DNA of 20,970 bases, from NCBI GenBank assembly GCA_025963615.1, contig JAOQAL010000694.1, forward strand, positions 1 through 20,970, given 5' to 3'. This document shows, in pieces, positions 6,850 through 15,650 of this stretch. The position numbers were made by a program, and so were the translations under genes. A model generated the notes under the pieces. It was not told where the DNA came from, searched no databases, and was given only the letters and a program-made list of their open reading frames with translations. How positions within the stretch are numbered: position 1 is the first letter of the stretch; every line of letters begins with the position of its first letter. The stretch comes from Chitinophagaceae bacterium (lineage in GTDB: Bacteria; Bacteroidota; Bacteroidia; Chitinophagales; Chitinophagaceae).

Positions 6850-7575
6850 ATGCTGCTGTCGAAAGCTGATATTATTGCTCAACTACAAAAGTCTATTCTT
6901 CCTTTGCAGGGATTTAAATACTCAGCACAAAATACTTCAGTAGGACTCGGACTAATAGAAAAAGCTTTCCCTAATTATTCATTTCCACTTGGGGCCATCC
7001 ACGAGTTTATTTGCGCGGATACAGAAAGTGCAGCAGCGACCGATGGATTTATTGCTGGTGTATTATCATCATTAATGCATAAGAGTGGTGTATCGCTGTG
7101 GATTAGTTCATCCCAAAAAATCTTTGCACCTTCTCTTAAATGTTTCGGCATTCAGCCTGATAAAATAATTTTTGTGAATGTTCAAAACCAAAAAGATGTA
7201 TTGTGGTGCGTTGAAGAAGCTTTAAAATGTGAGGGCATTGCTGCTGTTATCGGTGAGATGAATGATTTAAACTTTACCGTGTCAAGACGATTTCAGTTAG
7301 CTGTCGAACAAAGCCGGGTAACTGGTTTTATTATTCGCAATAATCCACGACAGCTTAATACAACAGCCAGTATTGCTCGCTGGCAAATCACTTCTTTATC
7401 AAGTATCTCGCATGATGATATGCCTGGTATAAGTTTTCCCCGATGGAATGTAGAATTATTAAAAGTACGGAACGGCAAACCAGGAAGCTGGGAAATAGAA
7501 TGGTCAGGAAGAAAATTTATACATATCACCCATATTGTTCCATTACCGCGTGAACAACAAAGAAAAACGGGATAA
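6850..7575 (+). CDS. imuA: ImuA-like RecA-fold accessory protein of the mutasome
   Basis: A 241-residue protein counted from ATG 6850. An in-frame TTG at 6829 is possible, but it overlaps the -7-like promoter box, so the ATG is preferred. It has the shape of the Bacteroidota ImuA/SulA-RecA-like family: a short helical N-terminus, then the conserved FPLGAIHEF segment (about 45-53) and an ATPase-like core. A canonical Walker A (GxxxxGKT) is missing where RecA would have one, so ATP hydrolysis is doubtful. ImuA works with ImuB and DnaE2 in damage-induced translesion synthesis. The stop codon is separated from the imuB ATG by one base, and dnaE2 follows 12 bases after imuB, forming one operon. 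Confidence 0.85.
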   Translation: MLLSKADIIAQLQKSILPLQGFKYSAQNTSVGLGLIEKAFPNYSFPLGAIHEFICADTESAAATDGFIAGVLSSLMHKSGVSLWISSSQKIFAPSLKCFGIQPDKIIFVNVQNQKDVLWCVEEALKCEGIAAVIGEMNDLNFTVSRRFQLAVEQSRVTGFIIRNNPRQLNTTASIARWQITSLSSISHDDMPGISFPRWNVELLKVRNGKPGSWEIEWSGRKFIHITHIVPLPREQQRKTG

Positions 7576-7576
7576 C

Positions 7577-9076
7577 ATGAGTAAACGGTTTGTGATGCTA
7601 TGGTTCCGTTATCTGAGAACGGATTGGTTTACCCGTCGGCAGTCAAGACTTCGTGATATACCTTTTGTCTTGTCCTCTCCTGATCACGGAAGAATGATGG
7701 TTACTGCGGCCAATACCATTGCACAATCACACCATATTAATGTTGGAATGGTAGTAGCGGACGCCAGAGCTATTATACCTTCTCTCGAAATCCTGGATGA
7801 CAGACCGGAACTTTCTGATAAATTATTGAAAGGGCTTGCTGAGTGGTGTATTCGTTATACTCCTTTTGTTGCCATCGATCCGGCGGACGGGCTGATACTT
7901 GATGCAACAGGATGTGCTCATCTTTGGGGCAGTGAAAAATTATATCTGGAAGACATTGTCTCCAGGTTAAAATCCTTAGGTTACAATGTCCGCGCGGCAA
8001 TGGCAGACACAATGGGTACTGCGTGGGCCATTGCCCATTATGGAAAGCAAAATTTTATTGTTGAATGCAATCAACAATCCACAGCATTACTATCATTGCC
8101 TCCTGAATGTCTTCGCCTGGAATATGAATCCGTCGGGAGGTTACATACATTAGGGCTTTCAAAAGTTGGGAACATTATCGGTATGCAGCGCTCCGCACTC
8201 CGGCGACGTTTCGGCGGGCATATTCTTCAAAGGTTGGACCAGGCATTAGGCAATAAGGATGAAATTATTCAACCGGTACAACCCATCGAACCATACCAGG
8301 AAAGATTGCCTTCACTTGAACCTATCGTAACAGCAACAGGGATCGGGATCGCATTAGAAAAACTATTAGAGATAGTATGTACCCGTCTTCAACAGGAACA
8401 AAAAGGTTTAAGAGTAGCGATCTTTAAATGCTACCGGGTAGATGGAAGGATGGAAAAAATTGAAATCGGGACCAATCGTCCTTCTTATAACCGGCATCAT
8501 CTTTTCAAATTATTTGAGCTTAAGATTGAAACCATTGAACCTGATCTGGGAATAGATCTTTTTATTTTGGAAGCGCAGAAGGTAGAACCGGTTTCTCCTA
8601 TTCAGGAAAAGTTATGGCAAACAACAGATGGTCTTGAAAATCTTCATCTATCGGAGTTGCTGGATCGCTTTTCAGGAAAGTATGGTGCCAAATCCATTCA
8701 CCGGTTTTTACCTGCTGAACATTACTGGCCCGAACGATCCTTTAAACAAGCGTTATCTATTGATGAAAAATTATCTTCCGAATGGAAAGATGACAGGCCA
8801 AGACCTGTGCAACTGCTGCCAATTCCTGAGCGTATTGAAGTAATGGCGCCGGTACCAGATTACCCTCCAATGAATTTCCGGTATAAAGGAAAACTGCATA
8901 AGGTGACTAAGGCGGACGGACCTGAAAGAATAGAACAAGAATGGTGGTTACAAAAAGGACAACATAGGGATTACTATTATGTAGAAGATGAAGAAGGTAA
9001 AAGATATTGGCTCTTCCGGTCAGGGCATTATTCAGACAAATTTTATCAGTGGTTCATTCATGGCTTTTTTGCCTGA
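7577..9076 (+). CDS. imuB: ImuB, Y-family polymerase-like mutasome hub protein
   Basis: A 499-residue Y-family (DinB/UmuC-like) protein. The start is ATG 7577, one base after imuA; a frame extension to a TTG at 7535 lies inside imuA and is not credible. The catalytic acidic residues of active Y-family polymerases are not conserved: the N-terminal metal motif is replaced by MLWFRYLRTDWF (7-18), and the SxDE motif reads DPADGLILDATG (101-112), typical of ImuB. The protein is therefore expected to be a catalytically dead adaptor that recruits DnaE2 and the sliding clamp. A candidate clamp-binding peptide is QEKLW at 343-347, at the expected place after the little-finger domain. The C-terminal 405-499 (RPVQLLPIPE, EWWLQ, YWLFRSG) matches the family's tail. 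Confidence 0.93.
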   Translation: MSKRFVMLWFRYLRTDWFTRRQSRLRDIPFVLSSPDHGRMMVTAANTIAQSHHINVGMVVADARAIIPSLEILDDRPELSDKLLKGLAEWCIRYTPFVAIDPADGLILDATGCAHLWGSEKLYLEDIVSRLKSLGYNVRAAMADTMGTAWAIAHYGKQNFIVECNQQSTALLSLPPECLRLEYESVGRLHTLGLSKVGNIIGMQRSALRRRFGGHILQRLDQALGNKDEIIQPVQPIEPYQERLPSLEPIVTATGIGIALEKLLEIVCTRLQQEQKGLRVAIFKCYRVDGRMEKIEIGTNRPSYNRHHLFKLFELKIETIEPDLGIDLFILEAQKVEPVSPIQEKLWQTTDGLENLHLSELLDRFSGKYGAKSIHRFLPAEHYWPERSFKQALSIDEKLSSEWKDDRPRPVQLLPIPERIEVMAPVPDYPPMNFRYKGKLHKVTKADGPERIEQEWWLQKGQHRDYYYVEDEEGKRYWLFRSGHYSDKFYQWFIHGFFA

Positions 9077-9088
9077 AAAATTGTGTGT

Positions 9089-12000
9089 ATGGGTTATGTA
9101 GAATTACAAGTGACGACTAATTTTAGTTTTTTGCGTGGCGCGTCTCATGCGGAAGAATTAGTTGAACAGGCAGCCGCTTATGGGTATAAGACTATAGCTA
9201 TTACAGATCGAAACACCTTTGCAGGTATTGTAAGAGCCCATGTTGCGGCGCAGAAACATAATATCCGGTTAATCCCTGCTTGTCGTATTGATTTACTGGA
9301 TGGCCCGGGTCTTCTTGCTTATCCAACCAATCGCAGCGCCTATTCACTTTTATGCAATCTACTAAGCAAAGGCAATCTTCGTGCTGAGAAAGGGAAATGC
9401 TTTTTGTATAAAGCAGATGTTTATGAGTACTCAAAGGATATGAAATTTATTGTAATTCCTCCAAATGTACTGAATGAGGTATTTGATTTTGATGATTCGT
9501 TTAAAGAAGCCTTACGGGAATATAAAAACTTCTTTGGTCATAACTTTTATATAGCAGCATCGAGATATTATCATGGTGATGACGCGAAATATCTTTATCG
9601 CATTGATCAGCTATCCCGGGAGTTGAATATTCCTGTTGTAGCAACAAACGATGTGCATTATCATCATCCATCCAGGAGGGAACTGCAAGATATAGTAACA
9701 TGTATAAGAGAAAAATGCACGATTTATAATGCGGGATTTCGTTTGCATCAAAATGCAGAAAGGCATTTGAAGCCGGAAAAAGAAATGCAGCGCTTGTTCA
9801 GGCAATATCCAGGCGCAATTAAAAATGCAGAAGAAATCGCTAACGCTTGTACTTTTTCACTTAACGAATTAAAATATGAATACCCTGAAGAAATTACCAG
9901 CGAGGGCAGAACTCCTCAGGAAGAACTTACTCACCTGGTCATTCAGGGCGCGCAAGAGATTTTTGGAGAAGATGTTCCTGAAAAAACGATCGCTGCTATC
10001 AATCATGAACTGTCGTTCATCGGGCAAATGAACTATGCATCTTATTTCCTCACGGTTTATGATGTAGTGAGATTTGCCAGAAGCAAAAACATTTTATGCC
10101 AGGGACGGGGATCTGCTGCTAACTCCACTGTTTGTTTTTGCCTCGGTATTACCTCAGTTAATCCAAGCAAGTTTGATTTATTATTTGAAAGATTTCTTTC
10201 TGCTGCCCGCAATGAACCTCCTGATATTGACGTTGACTTTGAACATGAGCGGCGGGAAGAGGTAATACAATACATCTATAATAAATATGGACGTGATCGA
10301 TCAGCAATTGTTGCTACGGTTACTCAGCAACATCAAAAAGGAGCAATAAGGGATGTTGCAAAAGTAATGGGTCTTTCTATTGATACTATTAACCGGTTGT
10401 CGTCCGCGGTCGGGTCAATTGGCGAATTTCCTGAAGAGGCGTTTGAAGATAAACGGTTTCTTGAACAAGGATTCAATAGTACTGATAAGCATTTACAAAA
10501 AGTGCTTGAGCTCACCAGGCAGTTTATTGGCTTTCCGAGACAATTGGGTCAGCATACAGGCGGATTTGTTATTACGAGAGGAAAGCTTATTGATTTATGT
10601 CCTGTGCTCAATGCCCGTATGGCAGAAAGAACAAACATTGAATGGAATAAAGATGATATTGATGCACTCGGTCTTCTTAAAGTAGATGTGCTTGCACTGG
10701 GAATGCTTACCTGTATACGGAAAGCATTTGATTTGGCAAGGCAACATTATGGTCTTGAACTAACGCTTGCCAATATTCCGCAAGATGACCCGGCAGTATA
10801 CGAAATGATTTGTCATGCGGATACAATAGGTGTGTTCCAAATTGAAAGTCGCGCTCAACAATCCATGTTACCAAGATTACGACCTCGGACGTTTTACGAT
10901 TTGGTCATTGAAGTTGCTATTGTTCGACCTGGGCCAATTCAGGGTGATATGGTACACCCTTATCTGCGACGACGTAATGGTGAAGAGCCAGTAGAATATC
11001 CGTCAAAGGAATTAGAAGATATTTTAGGAAGAACATTGGGTATTCCGCTTTTCCAGGAACAGGCGATGAAGATCGCTATCGTCGCTGCAGGTTTTACTCC
11101 TGCAGAGGCGGATGCGCTTCGCCGAAGCATGGCAACATTCAAAGCACAGGGCTTGGTCAAACAGTTTCAGGAAAAGTTAATCAATGGAATGTTGGCGAAT
11201 GGGTATAAACTCGAATATGCTCAGCGTGTTTTTAAACAGTTAGAAGGTTTCGGTAGTTATGGTTTTCCTGAAAGTCACGCAGCAAGTTTTGCATTGCTGG
11301 TCTATGTGTCTTCATGGCTGAAATGGTATTATCCGGATGTTTTTGGGACAGCCATATTGAATAGCCTGCCCATGGGATTTTATCAACCTGCCCAACTTGT
11401 GAGAGATGCAAAAAAACATGCTGTGGAAGTACGGCCGGTTGATATTAATTTTTCCAATTGGGATAATACGCTGGAAGAAAAAGCGGGTAAATATTTCGCG
11501 CTTCGCCTTGGTTTCCGGCATGTGAAAGGTTTGCGTGAAGAAGATATGAATTTGCTTGTGGCGAAGCGAAAAGAATTGTATGCAAGTATTAATGCGTTAC
11601 GTGATATAGGACTATCGGAGGCTGCGCTGGAGAGGTTAGCGAATGCAGATGCTTTCAGATCCATTGATCTTGACCGGCGACAGGCTTTATGGGAAGCGAC
11701 TACGAAAGATCGTTCTATTGGAATTTTCGAAGGTCAGGTACCATCAGATGCCATTAAGGAAGATGTATCGCTTCCAGTGATGACTGAACCCGAACACGTG
11801 GTCCATGATTATAAAACTTTATCGCTTTCTTTAAAAGCTCATCCCGTAAGTTTTATTCGGGAAAAACTTCGTGCATTACATATTTTATCTACTGAAGAAT
11901 TGAAAACGGCAAAAAACGGTCAGCCAGTTAAAGTTGCAGGGCTTGTACTAGTAAGACAAAGACCTGGGACTGCAAAGGGTATTTGTTTTATGACTATTGA

Positions 12001-12316
12001 AGATGAATATGGAGATGCTAACCTGGTTGTTTTTGAAAACTTATTCGGGAAGTATCGCAGAGAGATACTGGAATCAAAATTAATTATGGTAGAAGGACAT
12101 CTTCAGGTAGAAGGAGAAGTTATTCATGTAATCGTGAACGGCTGTTATAATTTTTCGAAGTTGTTACGACACCTGGCACCAGCTAATGAAGTAGACCCGC
12201 CATTGCTGACTTTATCCCGTAGTGATCAACAACCTGCTGAAGCGTTTGAAGCAACGGTTGCAGATACTCGCAAAAATGATGAGATAATTTTCCCGGAGGC
12301 CAGAAATTTTAGATAA
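9089..12316 (+). CDS. dnaE2: Error-prone DNA polymerase III alpha subunit (DnaE2)
   Basis: A 1075-residue C-family polymerase counted from ATG 9089; a GTG two codons earlier (9083) is an alternative start. DnaE2 performs translesion synthesis in the ImuA-ImuB-DnaE2 mutasome. Domains in order: PHP domain (about 1-250) starting with the NFSFLRGAS motif characteristic of DnaE2; palm (about 300-550) with PDIDVDF at 378-384 supplying Asp381 and Asp383, and KVDVLALG giving the third acidic residue at about 533; thumb and fingers (about 550-850); and a C-terminal OB-fold (about 950-1040). Length, about 1,050-1,080 residues and shorter than replicative DnaE, supports DnaE2. It is last in the operon; no hairpin terminator was found after it. 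Confidence 0.97.
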   Translation: MGYVELQVTTNFSFLRGASHAEELVEQAAAYGYKTIAITDRNTFAGIVRAHVAAQKHNIRLIPACRIDLLDGPGLLAYPTNRSAYSLLCNLLSKGNLRAEKGKCFLYKADVYEYSKDMKFIVIPPNVLNEVFDFDDSFKEALREYKNFFGHNFYIAASRYYHGDDAKYLYRIDQLSRELNIPVVATNDVHYHHPSRRELQDIVTCIREKCTIYNAGFRLHQNAERHLKPEKEMQRLFRQYPGAIKNAEEIANACTFSLNELKYEYPEEITSEGRTPQEELTHLVIQGAQEIFGEDVPEKTIAAINHELSFIGQMNYASYFLTVYDVVRFARSKNILCQGRGSAANSTVCFCLGITSVNPSKFDLLFERFLSAARNEPPDIDVDFEHERREEVIQYIYNKYGRDRSAIVATVTQQHQKGAIRDVAKVMGLSIDTINRLSSAVGSIGEFPEEAFEDKRFLEQGFNSTDKHLQKVLELTRQFIGFPRQLGQHTGGFVITRGKLIDLCPVLNARMAERTNIEWNKDDIDALGLLKVDVLALGMLTCIRKAFDLARQHYGLELTLANIPQDDPAVYEMICHADTIGVFQIESRAQQSMLPRLRPRTFYDLVIEVAIVRPGPIQGDMVHPYLRRRNGEEPVEYPSKELEDILGRTLGIPLFQEQAMKIAIVAAGFTPAEADALRRSMATFKAQGLVKQFQEKLINGMLANGYKLEYAQRVFKQLEGFGSYGFPESHAASFALLVYVSSWLKWYYPDVFGTAILNSLPMGFYQPAQLVRDAKKHAVEVRPVDINFSNWDNTLEEKAGKYFALRLGFRHVKGLREEDMNLLVAKRKELYASINALRDIGLSEAALERLANADAFRSIDLDRRQALWEATTKDRSIGIFEGQVPSDAIKEDVSLPVMTEPEHVVHDYKTLSLSLKAHPVSFIREKLRALHILSTEELKTAKNGQPVKVAGLVLVRQRPGTAKGICFMTIEDEYGDANLVVFENLFGKYRREILESKLIMVEGHLQVEGEVIHVIVNGCYNFSKLLRHLAPANEVDPPLLTLSRSDQQPAEAFEATVADTRKNDEIIFPEARNFR

Positions 12317-12332
12317 GTATTTTATCCTTGTT

Positions 12333-12680
12333 TTACTGGTCTCTCCGGTCTTCATCGATATAATACATAGAATATTCATTTTTATCATAGCGATGAGAAA
12401 GTGCCGCGAACCTGTTATTCAGCAGTCGATTAATCAACGTGTCCGGTAATTCCAACCGCTTAAGCAGAAAGCCCCTTTACCAACTGGCGTAAAAGGTCAT
12501 TCGCATAGTGTAACTGATTCGGAGTCCAGATTTCCTTGGACGTCTCGGAATAATGCGTATAATAATTCCGGGAATCCTTCATCAACTTACCAGTTTCTTG
12601 TGATTGGAAAAATTCTTGGAGAAGAATTCGACGCTGTCCATGTATTTAAACAGGTGGTAATAGCGCATAATGAATGTCAT
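12333..12680 (-). pseudogene. Frameshifted remnant of a HEPN-domain protein (ApeA-like)
   Basis: Minus-strand frames join into one protein of about 112 residues if two single-base shifts are corrected: one near 12586-12592 (after FSNHKKLV) and one in the run of four G/C at 12472-12475. The first piece starts at an ATG at 12680. The joined protein contains RNYYTH (12570 to 12553), the R-N-x3-H motif of HEPN ribonucleases, followed by a helix pattern (ANDLLRQLVKG, FLLKRLELP, INRLLNNRF) like the C-terminal HEPN domain of the ApeA anti-phage family. The large N-terminal part is absent, so this is the decayed tail of a defence-type gene. Sequencing error could explain a frameshift, but not the missing N-terminal half. 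Confidence 0.55.
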
Positions 12681-12708
12681 AACATGGTATCCTTATTCTG
12701 TCTTTCTA

Positions 12709-12745
12709 TATATAAATTATCGGAAATTTTCCGATAATTTATATA
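12709..12745. promoter_or_regulatory. Perfect 37-bp palindrome (18-bp arms)
   Basis: The arms TATATAAATTATCGGAAA (12709-12726) and TTTCCGATAATTTATATA (12728-12745) are perfect reverse complements around a single T. It lies between the minus-strand HEPN remnant and the plus-strand AbiEii-like remnant. The core ATCGGAAA/TTTCCGAT would suit a dimeric repressor such as an AbiEi-type antitoxin, which binds inverted repeats in its own promoter. It has stayed perfect while the neighbouring genes decayed. Confidence 0.6.
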
Positions 12746-12769
12746 AAAATATACATATTCGCGCAACTG

Positions 12770-12913
12770 ATGATCGATAAGATCGACCAGGTATCCATAG
12801 ATGATATCAAAGAAGACATCGTGCGTTTCATACCCGACGACAAGCCGCTTGAAATTTGGTCGCGTGATTATTTCAAGGAGTTGGCCAAGCGCATTCGCTT
12901 CCTTGACAAGTAA
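12770..12913 (+). pseudogene. C-terminal remnant of an AbiEii/AbiGii-type nucleotidyltransferase toxin
   Basis: A plus-strand frame of 47 codons from the ATG at 12770 to TAA at 12911-12913; the frame is open a little further left into the palindrome. Its pattern, IDDIKEDIVRFI followed by LEIWSRDYFKELAKRI, matches the C-terminal end of DUF1814 (AbiEii-like) toxins, the nucleotidyltransferases of type IV toxin-antitoxin systems. The catalytic N-terminal domain is absent and no AbiEi antitoxin is nearby, so it is non-functional. Identification rests on a short stretch and is moderate. Confidence 0.5.
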
Positions 12914-12928
12914 AAACTTCTTCACAGC

Positions 12929-13233
12929 ATGGAGGATATTAAAAGCAAATACGCTGAAATAATCAGTGCGACACAATTTCGCAGTTCAAATTATGAAGGG
13001 ATAGATTATAAAAGTTCATTTGCTATCATTGGGAAATTGCTAATTTTTTTCTTGGTGAAGATGAAATTCGATCTATTAGGGAAATTCTCAGCGAAAGGAA
13101 AATAAATGACCCCATGCATCCCGCTATTGACGAGCCTGTTTATATTTTTTCATTTGACCATGATAAAGCTGAAGGGCTTTATCCTGTTTCCCATGAGTTA
13201 AGAAGTGCTAAACTCACGGGGAGCAATCTTTAG
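12929..13233 (+). pseudogene. Frameshifted gene of unknown function
   Basis: An ATG at 12929, 15 bases after the AbiEii-like stop, opens a frame that is lost at a run of seven T (13044-13050). Adding one T restores a continuous protein of about 100 residues that runs to TAG at 13231-13233. The downstream part (GEDEIRSIREILSERK, then DEPVYIFSFDHDKAEG) looks like real protein sequence with sensible composition. I do not recognise the family. Its stop overlaps the stop of the convergent LytTR gene. Confidence 0.4.
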
Positions 13234-13970
13234 AGCCACTTCCCTACAAACTGGATAAAGGCATCCTTATATTGATTGCCGACAGTAATATTCCTTTTGC
13301 CGATCTGTAGCGAGTTTTTGGTCATCGAGGTGATCTTATCCAATGCCACGATGTATGAACGATGTACCCGCATAAACCTCCTGGAAGAAAGTTTTTCTTC
13401 CAGGGCCTTCAGGCTGGTGAGAGATAATACACCCTTTTCGACGTTCTTTAGGTGTACTTTAATGTAATCTTTCAATCCTTCGATATACAAAATATCATCC
13501 AACGCTATCCGCACCAACTGATATTCCACCTTCAGAAATAAATACTGATCATCCGCATACTCCGATTCAACCGCAACCGTAGGAAGTGCGGGACGGTTAA
13601 TGAGCTCGTAATACGAGTGAGCCTTGGTGGCTGTTCGTAAAAATTCCTCGTAGTTAAAGGGTTTTAGCAGGTAATCCAGCGCATCTACTTTATAACCTTC
13701 GAGCCCAAACTGTTCGAATGCCGTGGTAAAAATAATACGCGGTGTTTCCGGACCTTTACCGATAACCCGTGCCAGTTCAATCCCGTTCAGGTCGGGCATC
13801 TGGATATCAAGATATATCAGGTCGATCTTCTGCGAATGTATCACCTTAAGTGCTTCTACTGCACTCGGGTACCGGCCCACAAGGTTAAAAAATGGGGTTT
13901 GTTCAATAAACTTGCAAACGAGACCGAGGGCAAGGGGCTCGTCATCAACAGCTATACAATTGAGTGTCAT
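13230..13970 (-). CDS. LytTR-family response regulator
   Basis: A 246-residue cytoplasmic regulator. The receiver domain (1-120) has the acidic pair Asp9-Asp10, the phosphoacceptor Asp55 in LIYLDIQMPD and the conserved Lys103 in LLKPF. A LytTR DNA-binding domain follows (about 140-245) with LYIEGLKDYIKVH and FMRVHRSYIV, both typical. It overlaps the upstream histidine kinase gene by four bases (ATGA), so the two are translationally coupled and form a two-component system. The gene that it controls is not clear; LytTR/LytS pairs often sit beside transporter genes, and a permease fragment lies upstream at 15447-15650. Confidence 0.95.
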   Translation of the reverse strand: MTLNCIAVDDEPLALGLVCKFIEQTPFFNLVGRYPSAVEALKVIHSQKIDLIYLDIQMPDLNGIELARVIGKGPETPRIIFTTAFEQFGLEGYKVDALDYLLKPFNYEEFLRTATKAHSYYELINRPALPTVAVESEYADDQYLFLKVEYQLVRIALDDILYIEGLKDYIKVHLKNVEKGVLSLTSLKALEEKLSSRRFMRVHRSYIVALDKITSMTKNSLQIGKRNITVGNQYKDAFIQFVGKWL

Positions 13971-15079
13971 GACAGGTCGAGAACTAAATGAACAGTATAT
14001 TCGCTGGTGGCATTCCGATCGCTGATATCCAGTTTGTACATGCCTGGATAAAGCAGATCGAGCCGGCGGCGGGTATTTACCAGGCCAATGCCGCTATAGC
14101 CATCCAAGCTAACACTATTATCCTTCATTATCGAATTATTTACTGTCAAATCCAGCACTTTATCTTTTTGAAAAATGATAATATTTATATAGCTCTGCTG
14201 CGTCGCACTAACGCCATGCTTAAAGGCATTTTCTACAAAGGGCAGGAAGATCATCGGCGCCAACGGCATATCCTTCACGTTGGTGGGTATATCGATATTT
14301 ATCTTCACCACATCGGTCAGGCGTAACTTCATCAGGCTGATATAATTTTTCACGAAGGCAATCTCCTGGCTCAGCATGGTATCTCCCTTCTGGGTATCGT
14401 AGAGCAGGTAGCGCATCATCTTCGATAACTGGTGGATGGCTTCACCGGCTATTTTGGGATCTACCGCGGTGAGCACGTAGATATTATTTAAGGTGTTAAA
14501 AAAGAAATGCGGATTGATCTGTGCCTTGAGTAGTGAAAGCTCTGTCGTTATCTTATCTTTTTCCAACTCTTTGCGCTCCTGGTTATCCCTCTGCCACTTT
14601 TGTACGGCCGTGATGGTGGTGCTGATACCCACCACCAACCCGCTGATGATGATGGTAAACAAGTCACCCAGTCTAAAGTGATAACCGGTCCCCCGTTTTG
14701 GCGGATGCGGGTGCCTCAATAGCTCCATTGCGGGAGGCTGGCTACGCTTATAAAATTCGGCATCATTGAATTGATAGGGGGAAAGCACATTGTCCACCCA
14801 CCTGTTCATGAATGCTATTGCTGCTACAATACTGATAATTATTACAATATACAAGGCTGCATGATTCTTCAACAGAAACCTGGGAACAAGCAAGAATGAG
14901 TTCAAATAAAAGGCTGTTACCAGTAAGCTTAGCGTTACGGTTTGCTTTATCCAGTATTGATAAGGGATATCAGCATCTGAGAAAAAAAGTTGACGGTAAA
15001 AATACAGGCCGAAAACCGCCCAAACCATTACATGTATTATTACACTGTTCAGCTTGCTGTATAAACTTTGTCCTTGCAC
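13967..15079 (-). CDS. LytS-type sensor histidine kinase (His_kinase family PF06580)
   Basis: A 370-residue membrane kinase. N-terminal membrane helices lie at about 11-33, 45-65, 74-92 and 138-158. A coiled linker follows (160-185), then the phosphoacceptor His191 in AQINPHFFFNTLN, the ATP-binding N box FVENAFKHG (281-289) and the G box GYSGIGLVNTRRRL (327-340). These are the marks of the LytS/YehU-type kinases that partner LytTR regulators. The start is GTG at 15079, since an in-frame TGA lies four codons upstream and the next Met (residue 18) would cut into the first membrane helix. It is first in the operon; the regulator overlaps its 3' end. Confidence 0.93.
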   Translation of the reverse strand: MQGQSLYSKLNSVIIHVMVWAVFGLYFYRQLFFSDADIPYQYWIKQTVTLSLLVTAFYLNSFLLVPRFLLKNHAALYIVIIISIVAAIAFMNRWVDNVLSPYQFNDAEFYKRSQPPAMELLRHPHPPKRGTGYHFRLGDLFTIIISGLVVGISTTITAVQKWQRDNQERKELEKDKITTELSLLKAQINPHFFFNTLNNIYVLTAVDPKIAGEAIHQLSKMMRYLLYDTQKGDTMLSQEIAFVKNYISLMKLRLTDVVKINIDIPTNVKDMPLAPMIFLPFVENAFKHGVSATQQSYINIIIFQKDKVLDLTVNNSIMKDNSVSLDGYSGIGLVNTRRRLDLLYPGMYKLDISDRNATSEYTVHLVLDLS

Positions 15080-15150
15080 TTGTCTAAATCAATTTGTGTT
15101 TAGCTAACATGAATGGAATAAACCGGTACAATATTACACCACGGGCAGGG

Positions 15151-15167
15151 GGTTGCAAATTGCAACC
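15151..15167. promoter_or_regulatory. Perfect 8-bp-arm palindrome upstream of the LytS kinase
   Basis: GGTTGCAA-A-TTGCAACC is a perfect inverted repeat about 72 bases upstream of the kinase start, a plausible distance for a regulator site. A second inverted repeat, GAACAGCC (15192-15199) and GGCTGTTC (15226-15233), lies further upstream with a 26-base spacer. No clear TAnnTTTG box was found between them and the gene. Confidence 0.4.
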
Positions 15168-15446
15168 TGCAGGCGGCCTGTTTTCACCGACGAACAGCCA
15201 ACAAGGCTCTATAAAGACAAGTCTAGGCTGTTCATCTACCGATAGGGTCAGTTTATAGGATAAAACCACGACTTCGTATACACTTTATCGCTCCCTCTAT
15301 TGCATTTTACGCCGTGAAAATAATGTGATTGCTTTGCTTCGGGATACTTGATAAACCATGAGAGGTAAACTTGTTTCTTATGATTAGAGTATTATCAGCA
15401 ATAAAGATTTGGCTAACTATCTACACCGGCAGTTTCTACTGAAAGT

Positions 15447-15650
15447 TTGAGGATGGATGGTCAATTTCTTTCAACGTATAATATTAAATTATTAAAAGGC
15501 AGGAACTTCTTTTCATCAGGCAATGCAGATTCTTCTGCCGTGCTTATTAATGAAACTGCTGCAAAAGAGCTTGGCATAACGGATGCCCTGGGTCAGCTCT
15601 CCAGCCCCTTTCTTGCCTTTGTTAGCTATCATATTTTAGTTGGCTCATAA
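15447..15650 (+). pseudogene. Fragment of a MacB/FtsX-type ABC transporter permease
   Basis: The translated frame (no ATG at its start; a TTG at 15447 opens it) contains YNIKLLKGRNF and AVLINETAAKELGI, followed by LGQ, which are characteristic of the periplasmic (MacB_PCD) domain of FtsX-family ABC permeases common in Bacteroidota. Family members are about 800 residues; here only about 50 residues of that domain remain, and the sequence after LGQ does not look like permease. Membrane helices and the rest of the gene are missing on both sides. It is a leftover of an excision or deletion next to the LytS/LytTR pair, possibly its former target. Confidence 0.7.

Noticed and set aside
7535..7576. 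Upstream extension of imuB to a TTG inside imuA
   Set aside because: ATG 7577 directly follows the imuA stop and gives a family-like N-terminus; the extension is lysine/arginine-rich and unlike ImuB.
12677..12976. 99-codon minus-strand frame
   Set aside because: It runs antisense through the AbiEii-like remnant and the palindrome; the plus-strand frame is the one with family-like sequence.
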